Source of the DNA: Hyperoodon ampullatus
Lineage: Eukaryota > Chordata > Mammalia > Artiodactyla > Ziphiidae
Direction of reading: 5' to 3'
NCBI GenBank assembly: GCA_949752795.1
Contig: OX457061.1
Span: 124,206,152-124,270,151 of the forward strand
DNA length: 64,000 nt
A program made the translations under genes and the position numbers. The notes beneath the pieces were generated by a model. The model did not search any database. It saw nothing but the letters and a program-made list of their open reading frames with translations, and was not told the DNA's origin. Each line of letters begins with the position of its first letter. The stretch's first letter is position 1. Shown here one piece after another: positions 11,721 through 22,497 of this stretch.

Positions 11721-12635
11721 ATGAGAAAGCAGAAAAACACACAGCAGGTGAAGGAGCAAGATAAAAACCTACCAGACCTAACAAATGAAGAGGTAATAGG
11801 CAGTCTACCTGAAAAAGAATTCAGAATAATGATAGTAAAGCTGATCCAAGATTCTATTTCCCAGATCCAAAATCTTGGAAATAGAATAGACAATATGCAA
11901 GAAACAGTTAACAAGGACCTAGAAGAACTAAAGATGAATCAAGCATCGATTAAAAACACAATAAATGAAATGAAAAATACTCTAGATGGGATCAATAGCA
12001 GAATAACTGAGGCAGAAGAACGGATAAGTGAGGTGGAAGATAAAATAGTGGAAATAACTGATGCAGAGAAAAATAAAGAAAAAAGAATGAAAAGAACAGA
12101 GGACAGTCTCAGAGACCTCTGGGACAACATTAAACGCACCAACATTCGAATTATAGGGGTTCCAGAAGAAGAAGAGAAAAAGAAAGGGACTGAGAAAATA
12201 TTTGAAGAGATTATAGTTGAAAACTTCCCTAATATGGGAAAGGAAATAGTTAATCAAGTCCAGGAGGCACAGAGAGTCCCATACAGAATAAATCCAAGAA
12301 GAAATACGCCAAGACACATATTAATCAAACTGTCAAAAATTAAACACAAAGAAATCATATTAAAAGCAGCAAGGGAAAAACAACAAATAACACACAAGGG
12401 AATCCCCATCAGGTTAACAGCTGATCTCTCAGCAGAAACTCTACAAGCCAGAAGGGAGTGGCAGGACATAATTAAAGTGATGAAGGAGAGAAACCTGCAA
12501 CCAAGATTACTCTACCCAGCAAGGATCTCATTCAGATTTGATGGAGAAATTAAAACCTTTACAGACAAGCAAAAGCTGAGAGAGTTCAGCACCACCAAAC
12601 CAGCTTTACAACAAATGCTAAAGGAACTTCTCTAG
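11721..12635 (+). CDS. L1 ORF1p, nucleic-acid chaperone (304 aa)
   Basis: ORF1p binds L1 RNA as trimers and acts as a chaperone in the cytoplasmic ribonucleoprotein that carries out target-primed reverse transcription. The order is typical. A charged N-terminus (about 1-35) comes first. A heptad-rich coiled coil follows at about 40-137 ([15 protein letters not shown] ... [15 protein letters not shown]). The RRM is at about 141-235, from [11 protein letters not shown] through [12 protein letters not shown]. The C-terminal domain is at about 236-304 ([20 protein letters not shown], ending LKELL). The start is the ATG in AGCAAAATGAGAAAG, 304 codons against about 338 in human. No stop or frameshift interrupts it. 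The start of ORF2 lies 58 nt downstream, as in other L1s, implying bicistronic translation. Confidence 0.96.
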   Translation: MRKQKNTQQVKEQDKNLPDLTNEEVIGSLPEKEFRIMIVKLIQDSISQIQNLGNRIDNMQETVNKDLEELKMNQASIKNTINEMKNTLDGINSRITEAEERISEVEDKIVEITDAEKNKEKRMKRTEDSLRDLWDNIKRTNIRIIGVPEEEEKKKGTEKIFEEIIVENFPNMGKEIVNQVQEAQRVPYRINPRRNTPRHILIKLSKIKHKEIILKAAREKQQITHKGIPIRLTADLSAETLQARREWQDIIKVMKERNLQPRLLYPARISFRFDGEIKTFTDKQKLREFSTTKPALQQMLKELL

Positions 12636-12693
12636 GCAAGAAACACAACAGAAGGACTATACCTACAATAACGAACCCAAAGCCATTAAGGAA

Positions 12694-15600
12694 ATGGGAA
12701 TAGGAACATACATATCAATAATTACCTTAAATGTAAATGGACTAAATGCTCCCACCAAAAGACACAGAGTGGCTGAATGGATACAAAAACAAGACCCATA
12801 TATATGCTGTCTACAAGAGACCCACTTCAGACCTAGAGACACATACAGATTGAAAGTAAGGGGATGGAAAAAGATATTCCATGCAAATGGAAATCAAAAG
12901 AAAGCTGGAGTAGCAATTCTTATATCAGACAAAATAGACTTTAAAATAAAGACTATTAGAAGAGACAAAGAAGGACACTACATAACGGTAAAGGGATCGA
13001 TCCAAGAAGAAGATATAACAATTATAAATATTTATGCACCCAACATAGGAGCACCTCAATACATAAGGCAAATACTAACAGCCATAAAAGGGGAAATCGA
13101 CAGTAACACAATCATAGTAGGGGACTTTAACACCCCACTTTCACCAATGGACAGATCATCCAAAATGAAAATAAATAAGGAAACACAAGCTTTAAATGAT
13201 ACATTAAACAAGATGGACTTAATTGATATTTATAGGACATTCCACCCAAAAACAACAGAATACACATTTTTCTCAAGTGCTCATGGAACATTCTCCAGGA
13301 TAGATCATATCTTGGGTCACAAATCAAGCCTTGGTAAATTTAAGAAAATTGAAATTGTATCAAGTATCTTTTCCGACCACAATGCTATGAGACTAGACAT
13401 CAATTACAGGAAAAGATCTGTAAAAAATACAAACACATGGAGGCTAAACAATACACTACTCAATAATGAAGTGATCACTGAAGAAATCAAAGAGGAAATT
13501 AAGAAATACTTAGAAACAAATGACAATGGAGACACGACGACCCAAAACCTATGGGACGCAGCAAAAGCAGTTCTAAGGGGGAAGTTTATAGCAATACAAT
13601 CCCACCTTAAGAAACAGGAAACATTTCGAGTAAACAACCTGACGCTGCACCTAAAGCAATTAGAGAAAGAAGAACAAAAAACCCCCAAAGTTAGCAGAAG
13701 GAAAGAAATCATAAAGATCAGATCAGAAATAAATGAAAAAGAAATGAAGGAAACGATAGCAAAGATCAACCAAACTAAAAGCTGGTTCTTTGAGAAGATA
13801 AACAAAATTGACAAACCATTAGCCAGACTCATCAAGAAAAGAAGGGAGAAGACTCAAATCAGTAGAATTAGAAATGAAAAAGGAGAAGTAACAACTGACA
13901 CTGCAGAAATACAAAAGATCATGAGAGATTACTATAAGCAACTCTATACCAATAAAATGGACAACCTGGAAGAAATGGACAAATTCTTAGAAATGCACAA
14001 CCTACCAAGACTGACTCAGGAAGAAATAGAAAATATGAATAGACCAATCACAAGCACTGAAATTGAAACTGTGATTAAAAATCTTCCATCAAACAAAAGC
14101 CCAGGACCAGATGGCTTCACAGGCGAATTCTATCAAACATTTAGAGAAGAGCTAACACCCATCCTTCTCAAACTCTTCCAAACAATATCAGAGGAAGGAA
14201 CACTCCCAAACTCATTCTACGAGGCCACCATCACCTTGATACCAAAACCAGGCAAGGATGTCACAAAGAAAGAAAACTACAGGCCAATATCACTGATGAA
14301 CATAGATGCAAAAATCCTCAACAAAATACTAGCAAACAGAATCCAACAGCACATTAAAAGGATCATACACCATGATCAAGTGGGGTTTATTCCAGGAATG
14401 CAAGGATTCTTCAATATACGCAAATCAATCAATGTGATACACCATATTAACAAGTTGAAGGAGAAAAACCATATGATCATCTCAATAGATGCAGAGAAAG
14501 CTTTCGACAAAATTCAACACCCATTTATGATAAAAACCCTGCAGAAAGTAGGCATAGAGGGAACTTTCCTCAACATAATAAAGGCCATATATGACAAACC
14601 CACAGCCAACATTGTCCTCAATGGTGAAAAACTGAAACCATTTCCACTAAGATCAGGAACAAGACAAGGCTGCCCACTCTCACCACTCTTATTCAACATA
14701 GTTTTGGAAGTTTTAGCCACAGCAATCAGAGAAGAAAAGGAAATAAAAGGAATCCAAATTGGAAAAGAAGAAGTAAAGCTGTTTGCAGATGACATGATAC
14801 TATACATAGAGAATCCTAAAGATGCTACCGAAAAACTACTAGAGCTAATCAATGAATTTGGTAAAGTAGCAGGATACAAAATTAATGCACAGAAATCTCT
14901 GGCATTCCTGTACACTAATGATGAAAAATCTGAAAATGAAATCAAGAAAACACTCCCATTTACCATTGCAACAAAAAGAATAAAATATCTAGGAATAAAC
15001 CTACCTAAGGAGACAAAAGACCTGTATGCAGAAAATTATAAGACACTGATGAAAGAAATTAAAGATGATATAAATAGATGGAGAGATATACCATGCTCCT
15101 GGATTGGAAGAATCAATATTGTGAAAATGACTCTACTACCCAAAGCAATCTACAGATTCAATGCAATCCCTATCAAACTACCACTGGCATTTTTCACAGA
15201 AGTAGAACAAAAAATTTCAAAATTTGTTTGGAAAAACAAAAGACCCCGAATAGCCAAAGCAATCTTGAGAACGAAAAACGGAGCTGGAGGAATCAGGCTG
15301 CCTGACTTCAGACTATACTACAAAGCTACAGTAATTAAGACAGTGTGGTACTGGCATAAAAACAGAAAGATAGATCAGTGGATCAGGATAGAAAGCCCAG
15401 AGATAAACCCACGCACATATGGCCAACTTATCTTTGATAAAGGAGGCAGGAATGTACAGTGGAGAAAGGACAGCCTCTTCAATAAGTGGTGCTGGGAAAA
15501 CTGGACAGGGACATGTAAAAGTATGAGATTCGATCATTCCCTAACACCATACACAAAAATAAGCTCAAAATGGATTAAAGACCTAAATGTAAGGCCAGAA

Positions 15601-16668
15601 ACTATCAAACTCTTAGAGGAAAACATAGGTAGAACACTCTATGACATAAATCACAGCAAGATCCTTTTGGACCCACCTCCTAGAGAAATGGAACTAAAAA
15701 CAAAGATAAACAAATGGGACCTAATGAAACTTCAAAGCTTTTGCACAGCAAAGGAAACCATAAACAAGACCAAAAGACAACCCTCAGAATGGGAGAAAAT
15801 ATTTGCAAATGAAGCAACTGACAAAGGATTAATCTCCAAAATTTATAAACAGCTCATGCAGCTCAATAGCAAAAAAACAAACAACCCAATCCAAAAATGG
15901 GCAGAAGACTTAAATAGGCATTTCTCCAAAGAAGATATACAGACTGCCAACAAACACATGAAAGAATGCTCAACATCATTAATCATTAGAGAAATGCAAA
16001 TCAAAACTACAATGAGATATCATCTCACACCAGTCAGAATGGCCATCATCAAGAAATCTAGAAACAATAAATGCTGGAGAGGGTGTGGAGAAAAGGGAAC
16101 ACTCTTGCACTGCTGGTGGGAATGTGAACTGGTACAGCCACTATGGAGAACAGTATGGAGGTTCCTTAAAAAACTAAAAATAGAACTACCATATGACCCA
16201 GCAATCCCACTACTAGGCATATACCCTGAGAAAACCATAATTCAAAAAGAGACATGTACCAAAATGTTCATTGCAGCTCTATTCACAATAGCCCGGAGCT
16301 GGAAACAACCTAAGTGTCCATCATCGGATGAATGGATAAAGAAGATGTGGCACATATATACAATGGAATATTACTCAGCCATAAAAAGGAACGAAACTGA
16401 GCTATTTGTAATGAGGTGGATAGACCTAGAGTCTGTCATACAGAGTGAAGTAAGTCAGAAAGAGAAAGACAAATACCGTATGCTAACACATATATATGGA
16501 ATTAAAAAAAAAAAATGTCATGAAGAACCTAGGGGTAAAACGGGAATAAAGACACAGACCTACTTGAGAATGGACTTGAGGATATGGGGAAGGGGAAGGG
16601 TAAGCTGTGACAAAGGGAAAGAGAGGCATGGACATATATACACTACCAAATGTAAGGTAGATAGATAG
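12694..16668 (+). CDS. L1 ORF2p, endonuclease-reverse transcriptase (1324 aa, altered)
   Basis: ORF2p nicks genomic DNA and reverse-transcribes L1 RNA from the nick. The apurinic-like endonuclease spans about 1-239, with expected catalytic residues visible: N13, E42 (QETH), D144 and N146 (GDFNTP), D204 (RIDH), D228-H229 (SDH). The reverse transcriptase lies at about 490-775, with D599 in SIDAEKAFD, the [12 protein letters not shown] block and F697-A-D-D700. The C-terminal Cys motif is C1127-X3-C1131-X7-H1139-X4-C1144. Two departures stand out. The codons just before FADD read VKLFADD where most L1s have two more residues (KLSLFADD-like), an in-frame 6-nt loss. The usual stop in GGAATCTAA is lost because this copy reads GGAATTAAA, so translation runs 54 codons into the former 3'UTR (residues 1271-1324). 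Canonical length would be about 1272. Activity is uncertain. Confidence 0.96.
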   Translation: MGIGTYISIITLNVNGLNAPTKRHRVAEWIQKQDPYICCLQETHFRPRDTYRLKVRGWKKIFHANGNQKKAGVAILISDKIDFKIKTIRRDKEGHYITVKGSIQEEDITIINIYAPNIGAPQYIRQILTAIKGEIDSNTIIVGDFNTPLSPMDRSSKMKINKETQALNDTLNKMDLIDIYRTFHPKTTEYTFFSSAHGTFSRIDHILGHKSSLGKFKKIEIVSSIFSDHNAMRLDINYRKRSVKNTNTWRLNNTLLNNEVITEEIKEEIKKYLETNDNGDTTTQNLWDAAKAVLRGKFIAIQSHLKKQETFRVNNLTLHLKQLEKEEQKTPKVSRRKEIIKIRSEINEKEMKETIAKINQTKSWFFEKINKIDKPLARLIKKRREKTQISRIRNEKGEVTTDTAEIQKIMRDYYKQLYTNKMDNLEEMDKFLEMHNLPRLTQEEIENMNRPITSTEIETVIKNLPSNKSPGPDGFTGEFYQTFREELTPILLKLFQTISEEGTLPNSFYEATITLIPKPGKDVTKKENYRPISLMNIDAKILNKILANRIQQHIKRIIHHDQVGFIPGMQGFFNIRKSINVIHHINKLKEKNHMIISIDAEKAFDKIQHPFMIKTLQKVGIEGTFLNIIKAIYDKPTANIVLNGEKLKPFPLRSGTRQGCPLSPLLFNIVLEVLATAIREEKEIKGIQIGKEEVKLFADDMILYIENPKDATEKLLELINEFGKVAGYKINAQKSLAFLYTNDEKSENEIKKTLPFTIATKRIKYLGINLPKETKDLYAENYKTLMKEIKDDINRWRDIPCSWIGRINIVKMTLLPKAIYRFNAIPIKLPLAFFTEVEQKISKFVWKNKRPRIAKAILRTKNGAGGIRLPDFRLYYKATVIKTVWYWHKNRKIDQWIRIESPEINPRTYGQLIFDKGGRNVQWRKDSLFNKWCWENWTGTCKSMRFDHSLTPYTKISSKWIKDLNVRPETIKLLEENIGRTLYDINHSKILLDPPPREMELKTKINKWDLMKLQSFCTAKETINKTKRQPSEWEKIFANEATDKGLISKIYKQLMQLNSKKTNNPIQKWAEDLNRHFSKEDIQTANKHMKECSTSLIIREMQIKTTMRYHLTPVRMAIIKKSRNNKCWRGCGEKGTLLHCWWECELVQPLWRTVWRFLKKLKIELPYDPAIPLLGIYPEKTIIQKETCTKMFIAALFTIARSWKQPKCPSSDEWIKKMWHIYTMEYYSAIKRNETELFVMRWIDLESVIQSEVSQKEKDKYRMLTHIYGIKKKKCHEEPRGKTGIKTQTYLRMDLRIWGRGRVSCDKGKERHGHIYTTKCKVDR

Positions 16669-16849
16669 TGGGAAGCATCCGCAGAGCACAGGGAGATCAG
16701 CTCGGTGCTTTGTGACCGCCTGGAGGGGTGGGATGGGGAGGGTGGGAGGGAGGGAGATGCATGAGGGAGGGGATGTGGGAACAGATGTATATGTATTATT
16801 GATTCACTTTGTTATAAAGCAGAAACTAATAAAAAAAAAAAAAACAAAA
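16669..16849 (+). other. L1 3'UTR remainder and poly(A) tail
   Basis: It contains the conserved G-rich tract at about 16721-16775 (GGGGTGGGATGGGGAGGGTG and following GGGAGGGAGGG), a G-quadruplex candidate typical of L1 3'UTRs. The body stops at AGCAGAAACTAAT (16830) and enters poly(A) with one internal C. Other copies in this window continue for about 45 nt (CACCATTGTAAAGCAATTAT ... CAATAAAGATGTT) before their tails. Confidence 0.9.
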
Positions 16850-16865
16850 AAAAACACTGTAACAG
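16850..16865 (+). repeat. target-site duplication, right copy
   Basis: An exact second copy of AAAAACACTGTAACAG following the L1 poly(A). The first A bases are shared visually with the tail. The left copy is at 9551-9566. Confidence 0.95.
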
Positions 16866-19800
16866 AAACGAAAAACACACTCATGGTCTTTTTAGTAGCA
16901 CTGACTAGACATGGCTGAGGAGAGAATCTCCGAGTTTGAGCATATGACAATAAAGCCTGCTGAAACTGAAAAGTAAAAAGAAAAAAAAGATTGACAAAAG
17001 CCAGAAAAGCATATATGAATTATGTTATATATGCCTATGTGTATATATATGCATATATATGTTTATTATATTTATGCTTACATAAAATGAATGACAGCAA
17101 TAATACAAGTGATACAGGGAGAAGAATTAGGAATGTTTTGTTATTATAAGGTACTTGCATCACCTGTGAAGTAATATAGTGTTATTTGAAACTGGTCTTG
17201 GATTAATGTTAATGTATATTGCAAACTCCAGGGTAACCACTAAATAAGGTTAAAAAAAGAAGTATATCTGAACTGCTAAAAGAGGGGAGAACATAGAATA
17301 GCATAAAATGCTCAATTAAAGACACAAAAGGCAGAAAAAGAGTCAAAGACAAAAACGGCAAAAGAGAACAATAGAAAATAATAGAAACCAGTAACAAATA
17401 TGGTAGAGAGTAACCCAACTGTAACAGTGGTCACTTTAAATGTCAATCATCCAAATATGACAATTAAATAGACACAGATTGTCAGAGTAGATCGATTATA
17501 AGAACCTACTACATGTCTACAAGAAAATCTCTACAAATAAAAAGACACATCTATATTAAAAGTAAAGGAATGGAGAAAGATGTATCTTGCTAACACCAAA
17601 AGAAAGCAGGAGTAGCTACGCTAATTTCATAAAGAGTGGAGTTCAGAGTCAGGAATGTTATAAGGGATAAAAGGAGGCATTTTATAATGATAAAGGGATA
17701 AATTCTCCCAGAGGTTATAACAATCCTTAATGTGCATGTGACAGAGTATCAAATTATGTGAGACAAAATGGAGAAAATGGCAGAGAAGTAGATGAATATA
17801 CTATCATAGTTGGAGACTTCTACACTCTTCTATCAGAAACAGACAGATCTAGCAAGCAGAAAAATCAGTAAGGACATACTTGAACTCAACAACACCATCA
17901 ATCAACCAGATATAATTGACATCTGTAGACTACTTCATCCAACAACAGCAGAATGGATATTCTTCTCAGCTCACATGAAACATGCACCAAAGTAGACTGC
18001 ATTCTGGGCCAATAAAATACCTTAACAAATTTAAAAGACTAGAAATCATACAATGCCTGCTCTCAGACTATAATGGAATTAAAGCAGAAATCAATAACAG
18101 GAGGATAGTTGGAAAAGCCCCAAATACTTGGAGATTACACAAAACATATATAAATAACACATGGGTCAAATACAAAGCTTCAAGAAAAATGTTAAAGTAT
18201 TTTAACTAAATGAAAATGAAAATACAACTTATCAAACTGTGTGTAACTGAGTGAAAGCAGTGCTTAGAGGGAACATCATAGCACTGAATGTAAATATTAA
18301 AAGGAAGAAAGATCCAAAACCAATCATCTATGCTTCCACCTTAGGAAATCAGAAAGAGAAGAGAAAATTACATTAAATTTAAGTAGAAGATTAAAAAAAT
18401 AGACCACAAATCAATGAAAGTGAAAACAGAAAATCTATAGAGAAAACCAATGAAACCAAAAGCTGGTTCTTTGAGAGGACCAAAAAAATCAGTAAACTTC
18501 TAGCTAACTAAGAAAGGAAAGAGAGATGACACCAATTACTAGCATAAGATACGAAGGAAGAGATATCATTAGAGATTCACTGGTATTGGACAAAGTAAAT
18601 AATAGGTATACAGCTTGCAAAGGAAGAAATAAAACTTGAGTTTGTTTACAGATGACATAATCATCTTTGTACAAAATCCAAAATGATGGAAAAAAAATTT
18701 CCTGGAACTAAAAGGTGATTTTAGATAAAACAAGATAACAAACATAGGTTAAGATATAAAAGCCAATAGCTTTTCTATATATCAGCAATGAAAATATGGA
18801 GTTCGAAATTAAGAACGTATTACCATTTACTTTGTAATACCCCAGTAAATGAAATAGTTAGGTAGAAATCTAACAAAATATGTGCAAGATCTGTATGAGG
18901 AAAACTACAAAACTCTGATGTAAGAAATCAAAGAACAACTAAATAAAAAGACATGTCCCATGTTCATGGATAGGAAAACTCAATATTGCCAATATGTTAG
19001 TCCTTCCCCAATTGATCTACAAATTCAATGCAAGCCCAAACAAATTCCCAGAAAGTTGTTTTATAGGTGTTGACAAACTGACTTTAAAGTTTTTATGGAG
19101 AGACAAAAGACCTCAATAGCTAATACAATACTGAGGGAAAAGAACAGAGTTGGAAGACTGACACTAACCAACTTTGAGACTATCTGTAAAGCCACGTTAA
19201 TCAAGATGGTATTAATAAAAAGAATACACAAATAAATTAATGGAACAGAATAGAGGGCCCAGAAATAGATCCATGTATATATAGTTTGATCTTTGACCAA
19301 AAAGAGAAGACAATACAACAGAGCAAAGATAGTCTTTTCAACAAACAGTAACTGGGACAACTGGAAATCCACATGCAAAAAAAGTAAATCTAGACATAGA
19401 CCCTACACTGTTCACAATAATAAACTCAAATAGTATGGAAGACCTAAATGTAAAACACAAAATTATAAAACTTGTAGAAGATAATATAGGAGAAAACCTA
19501 GATGGCCTTGGGTACAGCAATGCCTTTTTAGATACAAAGACATAATCCATGAATGAAATAATGGATAAGCTGAACATTATTAAAATTAAAACCATTTGTG
19601 CTGTAAGATAGCACATCAAGAGACTGAGAAGGCAAGCCACAGACCAGGAGAAAAATATTTGCCAGGGACACATATGTTAAAGGACTGTTACTCAAAATGC
19701 AAAAATCAACAAAAAGGAAATGAACCACCTGATTAAAAAATGGTCAAAAATCCTGAACAAGCACCTCAGTAAAGAAGATACTCAGATGGTAAATGAGCAT

Positions 19801-20738
19801 ATGAAAAGATGTTCAACATCATGTCATTAGAGAATGGTAAATTAAAACAACAATGACATGCCTCTAGCACTTATCAGAACTGCTAAAATCTAAATCACTG
19901 GTAACACCAAATGCTGACAAGGATGTGGAGCAATAGGAACTCTATTCACTACTGTTCAGAATGCAAAATGGTACAGCCACTTTGGAATACAGTTTAGCAG
20001 TGTCTTAGAAAATTAAACATACTCTTACTATACAATCAAGGAAACACACCTCTTGGTATTTTCCCAAAGGAGTTGAAAAGTATGTTCACATAAAAACTTG
20101 CCCATGGATAATTATAGCAGCTTTAATCATAACTGTCAAAACTTGGAAGCAACCAAGATGTCCTTTTAAGGCAACTGGATAAACTGTGATACATCTAGAC
20201 CATGAAATATTGTTTAGTAAAAATAAAATGAATGAGCTATCAAACCATGAAAGACATGGAGGAACTGTTAATACATATAACTAAGTAAAAGAAGTCAACC
20301 TGAAAAGGCTACATATTCTATGACTCCAATTATATGACATTCTGTAAAATGCAAAACTATGGAGGCCAAAAAGATCAGTGGTTACTAGGGGTTACTATAG
20401 GCTGAATAGGCTGTATAGACAGAGCACAGAGGATTTTAATGGTAGTGAAACTGTTCAGTATGATACGACAGTGGATACATATCATTGCACCTCTGTCAAA
20501 ACATATAAAATGTACAACACCAAGAGAGAATTTACTGTAGTCTACGGACTTTCAGACTTTCGAGGATTATGATGTGTCCATGTAGGTTCACTGATTATAA
20601 CAAAGAAACCATTGCGGTGCAGGATGCTGAGAGTGGGGAAGTCTGTACTGTGTGGGCATAGTGGGTATATATGAGAATTTTCTGTCCAATTTTGCTATGA
20701 ACCTAAAATTGCTTTAAAAATAAATTGTATTTAAAAAG
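16866..20738 (+). mobile_element. ancient L1M, 3' part (ORF1 remainder, decayed ORF2, 3'UTR)
   Basis: Continues the L1M cut at 9566. ORF1-like text is followed by an inter-ORF region (TGTTATTATAAGGTACTTGC). ORF2 begins near 17430 (TCACTTTAAATGTCAATC). Endonuclease remnants are visible at 17810-18209 (ELNNTINQPDIIDICRLLHP; WRLHKTYINN). Near 18560-18640 the fingers/palm region is lost in a large deletion, so that AAGAGATATCATTAGAG passes almost directly to GCAAAGGAAGAAATAAAACT and an ACAGATGAC (FADD-type) site. The late ORF2 and 3'UTR run to CAATTTTGCTATGAACCTAA and a terminal AAATAAATTGTATTTAAAAA. It is broken by many stops and frameshifts. Confidence 0.85.
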
Positions 20739-20739
20739 T

Positions 20740-21835
20740 AAACTCTTGTGCATCAAGGGACACAATCAATACAGTGAAAAGGAAATCTATGGAATGAGGG
20801 GAAATATGTGCATAATATATATTTTAAATGGTCAATTTACAGAATATGTAAAAAACTCATAACTCAAAATCAATACAAATTAGATAACCCCAATCAAAAA
20901 TGTGCAAAGGACTTAAAGAGACATTTCTCTAAAGAAGGTATACAAATGGTCAAGAAACATACGAGAAGATCTTATCACTAATCATTAGAGAAATGCAAAT
21001 CAAAATCGCCATGAGATATCACCACACACCCAATACGATGACTAATAAAACAAACAAACAAACAAAGCAACTGTAAAACAAGTGTTGCTGAGGATTTGAA
21101 GGAATTGGAACACTTGTAACTGTTGGTGGGGTTGTAGAACAGTGTAACCACTGTGGAAAACGATATGGTGGTTCCTCAAAAAATTAAAAATAGAGCTACC
21201 ATATGATCCAGAAATCCCACTTCTGTATATACATCCAAACACATTGAAAGCGGGATCTTGAATTCACAGCAGCCTTATTCACACTAGCCAAGAGGTCTTA
21301 GCAATCCAAATGTCCATTGACAAATGAAGGGATAAAGGTGATGTGGTATATACACACAATGGAATACTATTCAGTGCCTCTATGTTCATACCAGCACTAT
21401 TCACAACACACGAGAGGTAGAAGCAACCCAAATATCTATCAAGAGGTGAGTAGATATACAAAACGTGGTATATAATTACAATGGAACGTTATTTAGCTTG
21501 AAAAAGGGAAGAAATCTTGTCACATGCTACATGAGTGAACCTTGAGGACATTATGTTAAATGAAATAAGCCAGTCAAATAAAGACAAGTACTGTCTGATC
21601 CCACTTATATGATGCATCTAAAGTAGTCAAATTCATAGAAATAGAAAGTAGAATGGTGGTTACCAGGGGCTTGGAGGAGGGAGAAATGGGGAGATTTTCA
21701 ATGGTACAGAGCTTCAGTTTTGCAAGATGGAAAAGTTCTAGGGCTGTGCTGCATAACAATGTGGATGAACTTAACTTCTGCAGACCTGTACACTTGAAAA
21801 ATGTTTCTAATGGTAAAAAAATTTTAAAAAGCATC
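20740..21835 (+). mobile_element. L1M 3' fragment (ORF2 tail and 3'UTR)
   Basis: Starts in late ORF2 (TGTGCATCAAGGGACACAAT), passes AGAGAAATGCAAATCAAAAT and TACCATATGATCCAGAAATC, and ends in an old-style 3'UTR (GGTGGTTACCAGGGGCTTGG; TGTACACTTGAAAAATG). Frames are broken. It directly follows the end of the previous L1M. The ORF2 tail contains an internal duplication (see 21265-21495). Confidence 0.85.
21265..21495 (+). repeat. diverged ~115-bp tandem duplication inside L1M
   Basis: Two adjacent segments encode the same stretch of ORF2. Unit 1 (about 21262-21373) has TTATTCACACTAGCCAAGAG ... GGTATATACACACAATGGAA. Unit 2 (about 21380-21495) has CTATTCACAACACACGAGAG ... GGTATATAATTACAATGGAA. They differ substantially, so the duplication is old. 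Confidence 0.7.
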
Positions 21836-21839
21836 CTTC

Positions 21840-22495
21840 TTTATCAGGTATATCATTTAGAGTATTACGTTATATGGATATACCATAATCTATTTAATTA
21901 ATGTCTTGTTCATGAACATTTACCTTGACTTACATATCACATATTACAAAAATACTGCAGTGAAAAATTGTGACATGATGTACATGCAATATGTTTAAGG
22001 GAAGGAGAAATCTGACTGAAAGATAGAGTAGTAGGAGACAAGAAGTGAATTAAAGGATAACATGAGAGATGGTATCATTTAAGCAAAGTATATACAGTAT
22101 TTCAGGAAGGAGAGAGTAAATGACTGTTTAAATTTCTGCTATTTAGTTTGAATAAAATGAAAAACTAGAATTCATCAGTGAATTTGGCAAGACTGGGTCT
22201 TTAAAGACGGCCATTTCAGAAGGGGGGAGGGAATGAAAACCCTATCAGAGAGGGTCCAGTGTTGGTGAGACAGATGGAAACACAAACAAGAACTGTAACT
22301 GACTATAAACAAGCCTTTCACAAGCCTTTCAAATCATTTATTATGAAGGAGAATTAGGAAATAATGCAGTAGCTAGAGCAAAATGAGAGGTCAAGAAAGG
22401 CTGTTTGTTTGCTGTGGTTTTACCTTTTAATTTTTAATTAAAGTTTTTACTGTGAAATAAATGTAGATTCCATGCAGTGGTAAGAAACAATACTT
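21840..22495. other. unassigned sequence
   Basis: Mostly unassigned. The last 70 bases (22425-22490, TTTTACTGTGAAATAAATGT) resemble a reverse-strand old L1M 3'UTR piece that the next L1 inserted into. No coding sequence is supported. Confidence 0.45.
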
Positions 22496-22497
22496 AA

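Larger units (their letters stand above)
9567..16849 (+). mobile_element. full-length young L1 retrotransposon
   Basis: A complete non-LTR retrotransposon of about 7.28 kb. In order it has a 2154-bp 5'UTR starting GAGCCGGAGGAAGATGGCGG, ORF1 (11721-12635), a 58-nt spacer, ORF2 (12694-16668), a G-rich 3'UTR, a poly(A) tail at about 16831-16849, and exact 16-bp TSDs. Both ORFs are open over their whole length, so insertion was recent relative to every other L1 here. Two changes in ORF2 (a 6-nt deletion before FADD, and stop-codon loss) and a shortened 3' end set it apart from the canonical layout. Target-primed reverse transcription by ORF2p is the known mechanism. Whether this copy can still move cannot be told from sequence alone. 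Confidence 0.96.

Noticed and set aside
16495..16668. The ORF2 C-terminal extension as a genuine new domain of the family
   Set aside because: It is translated 3'UTR following loss of the usual TAA, so it is reported as stop-loss.
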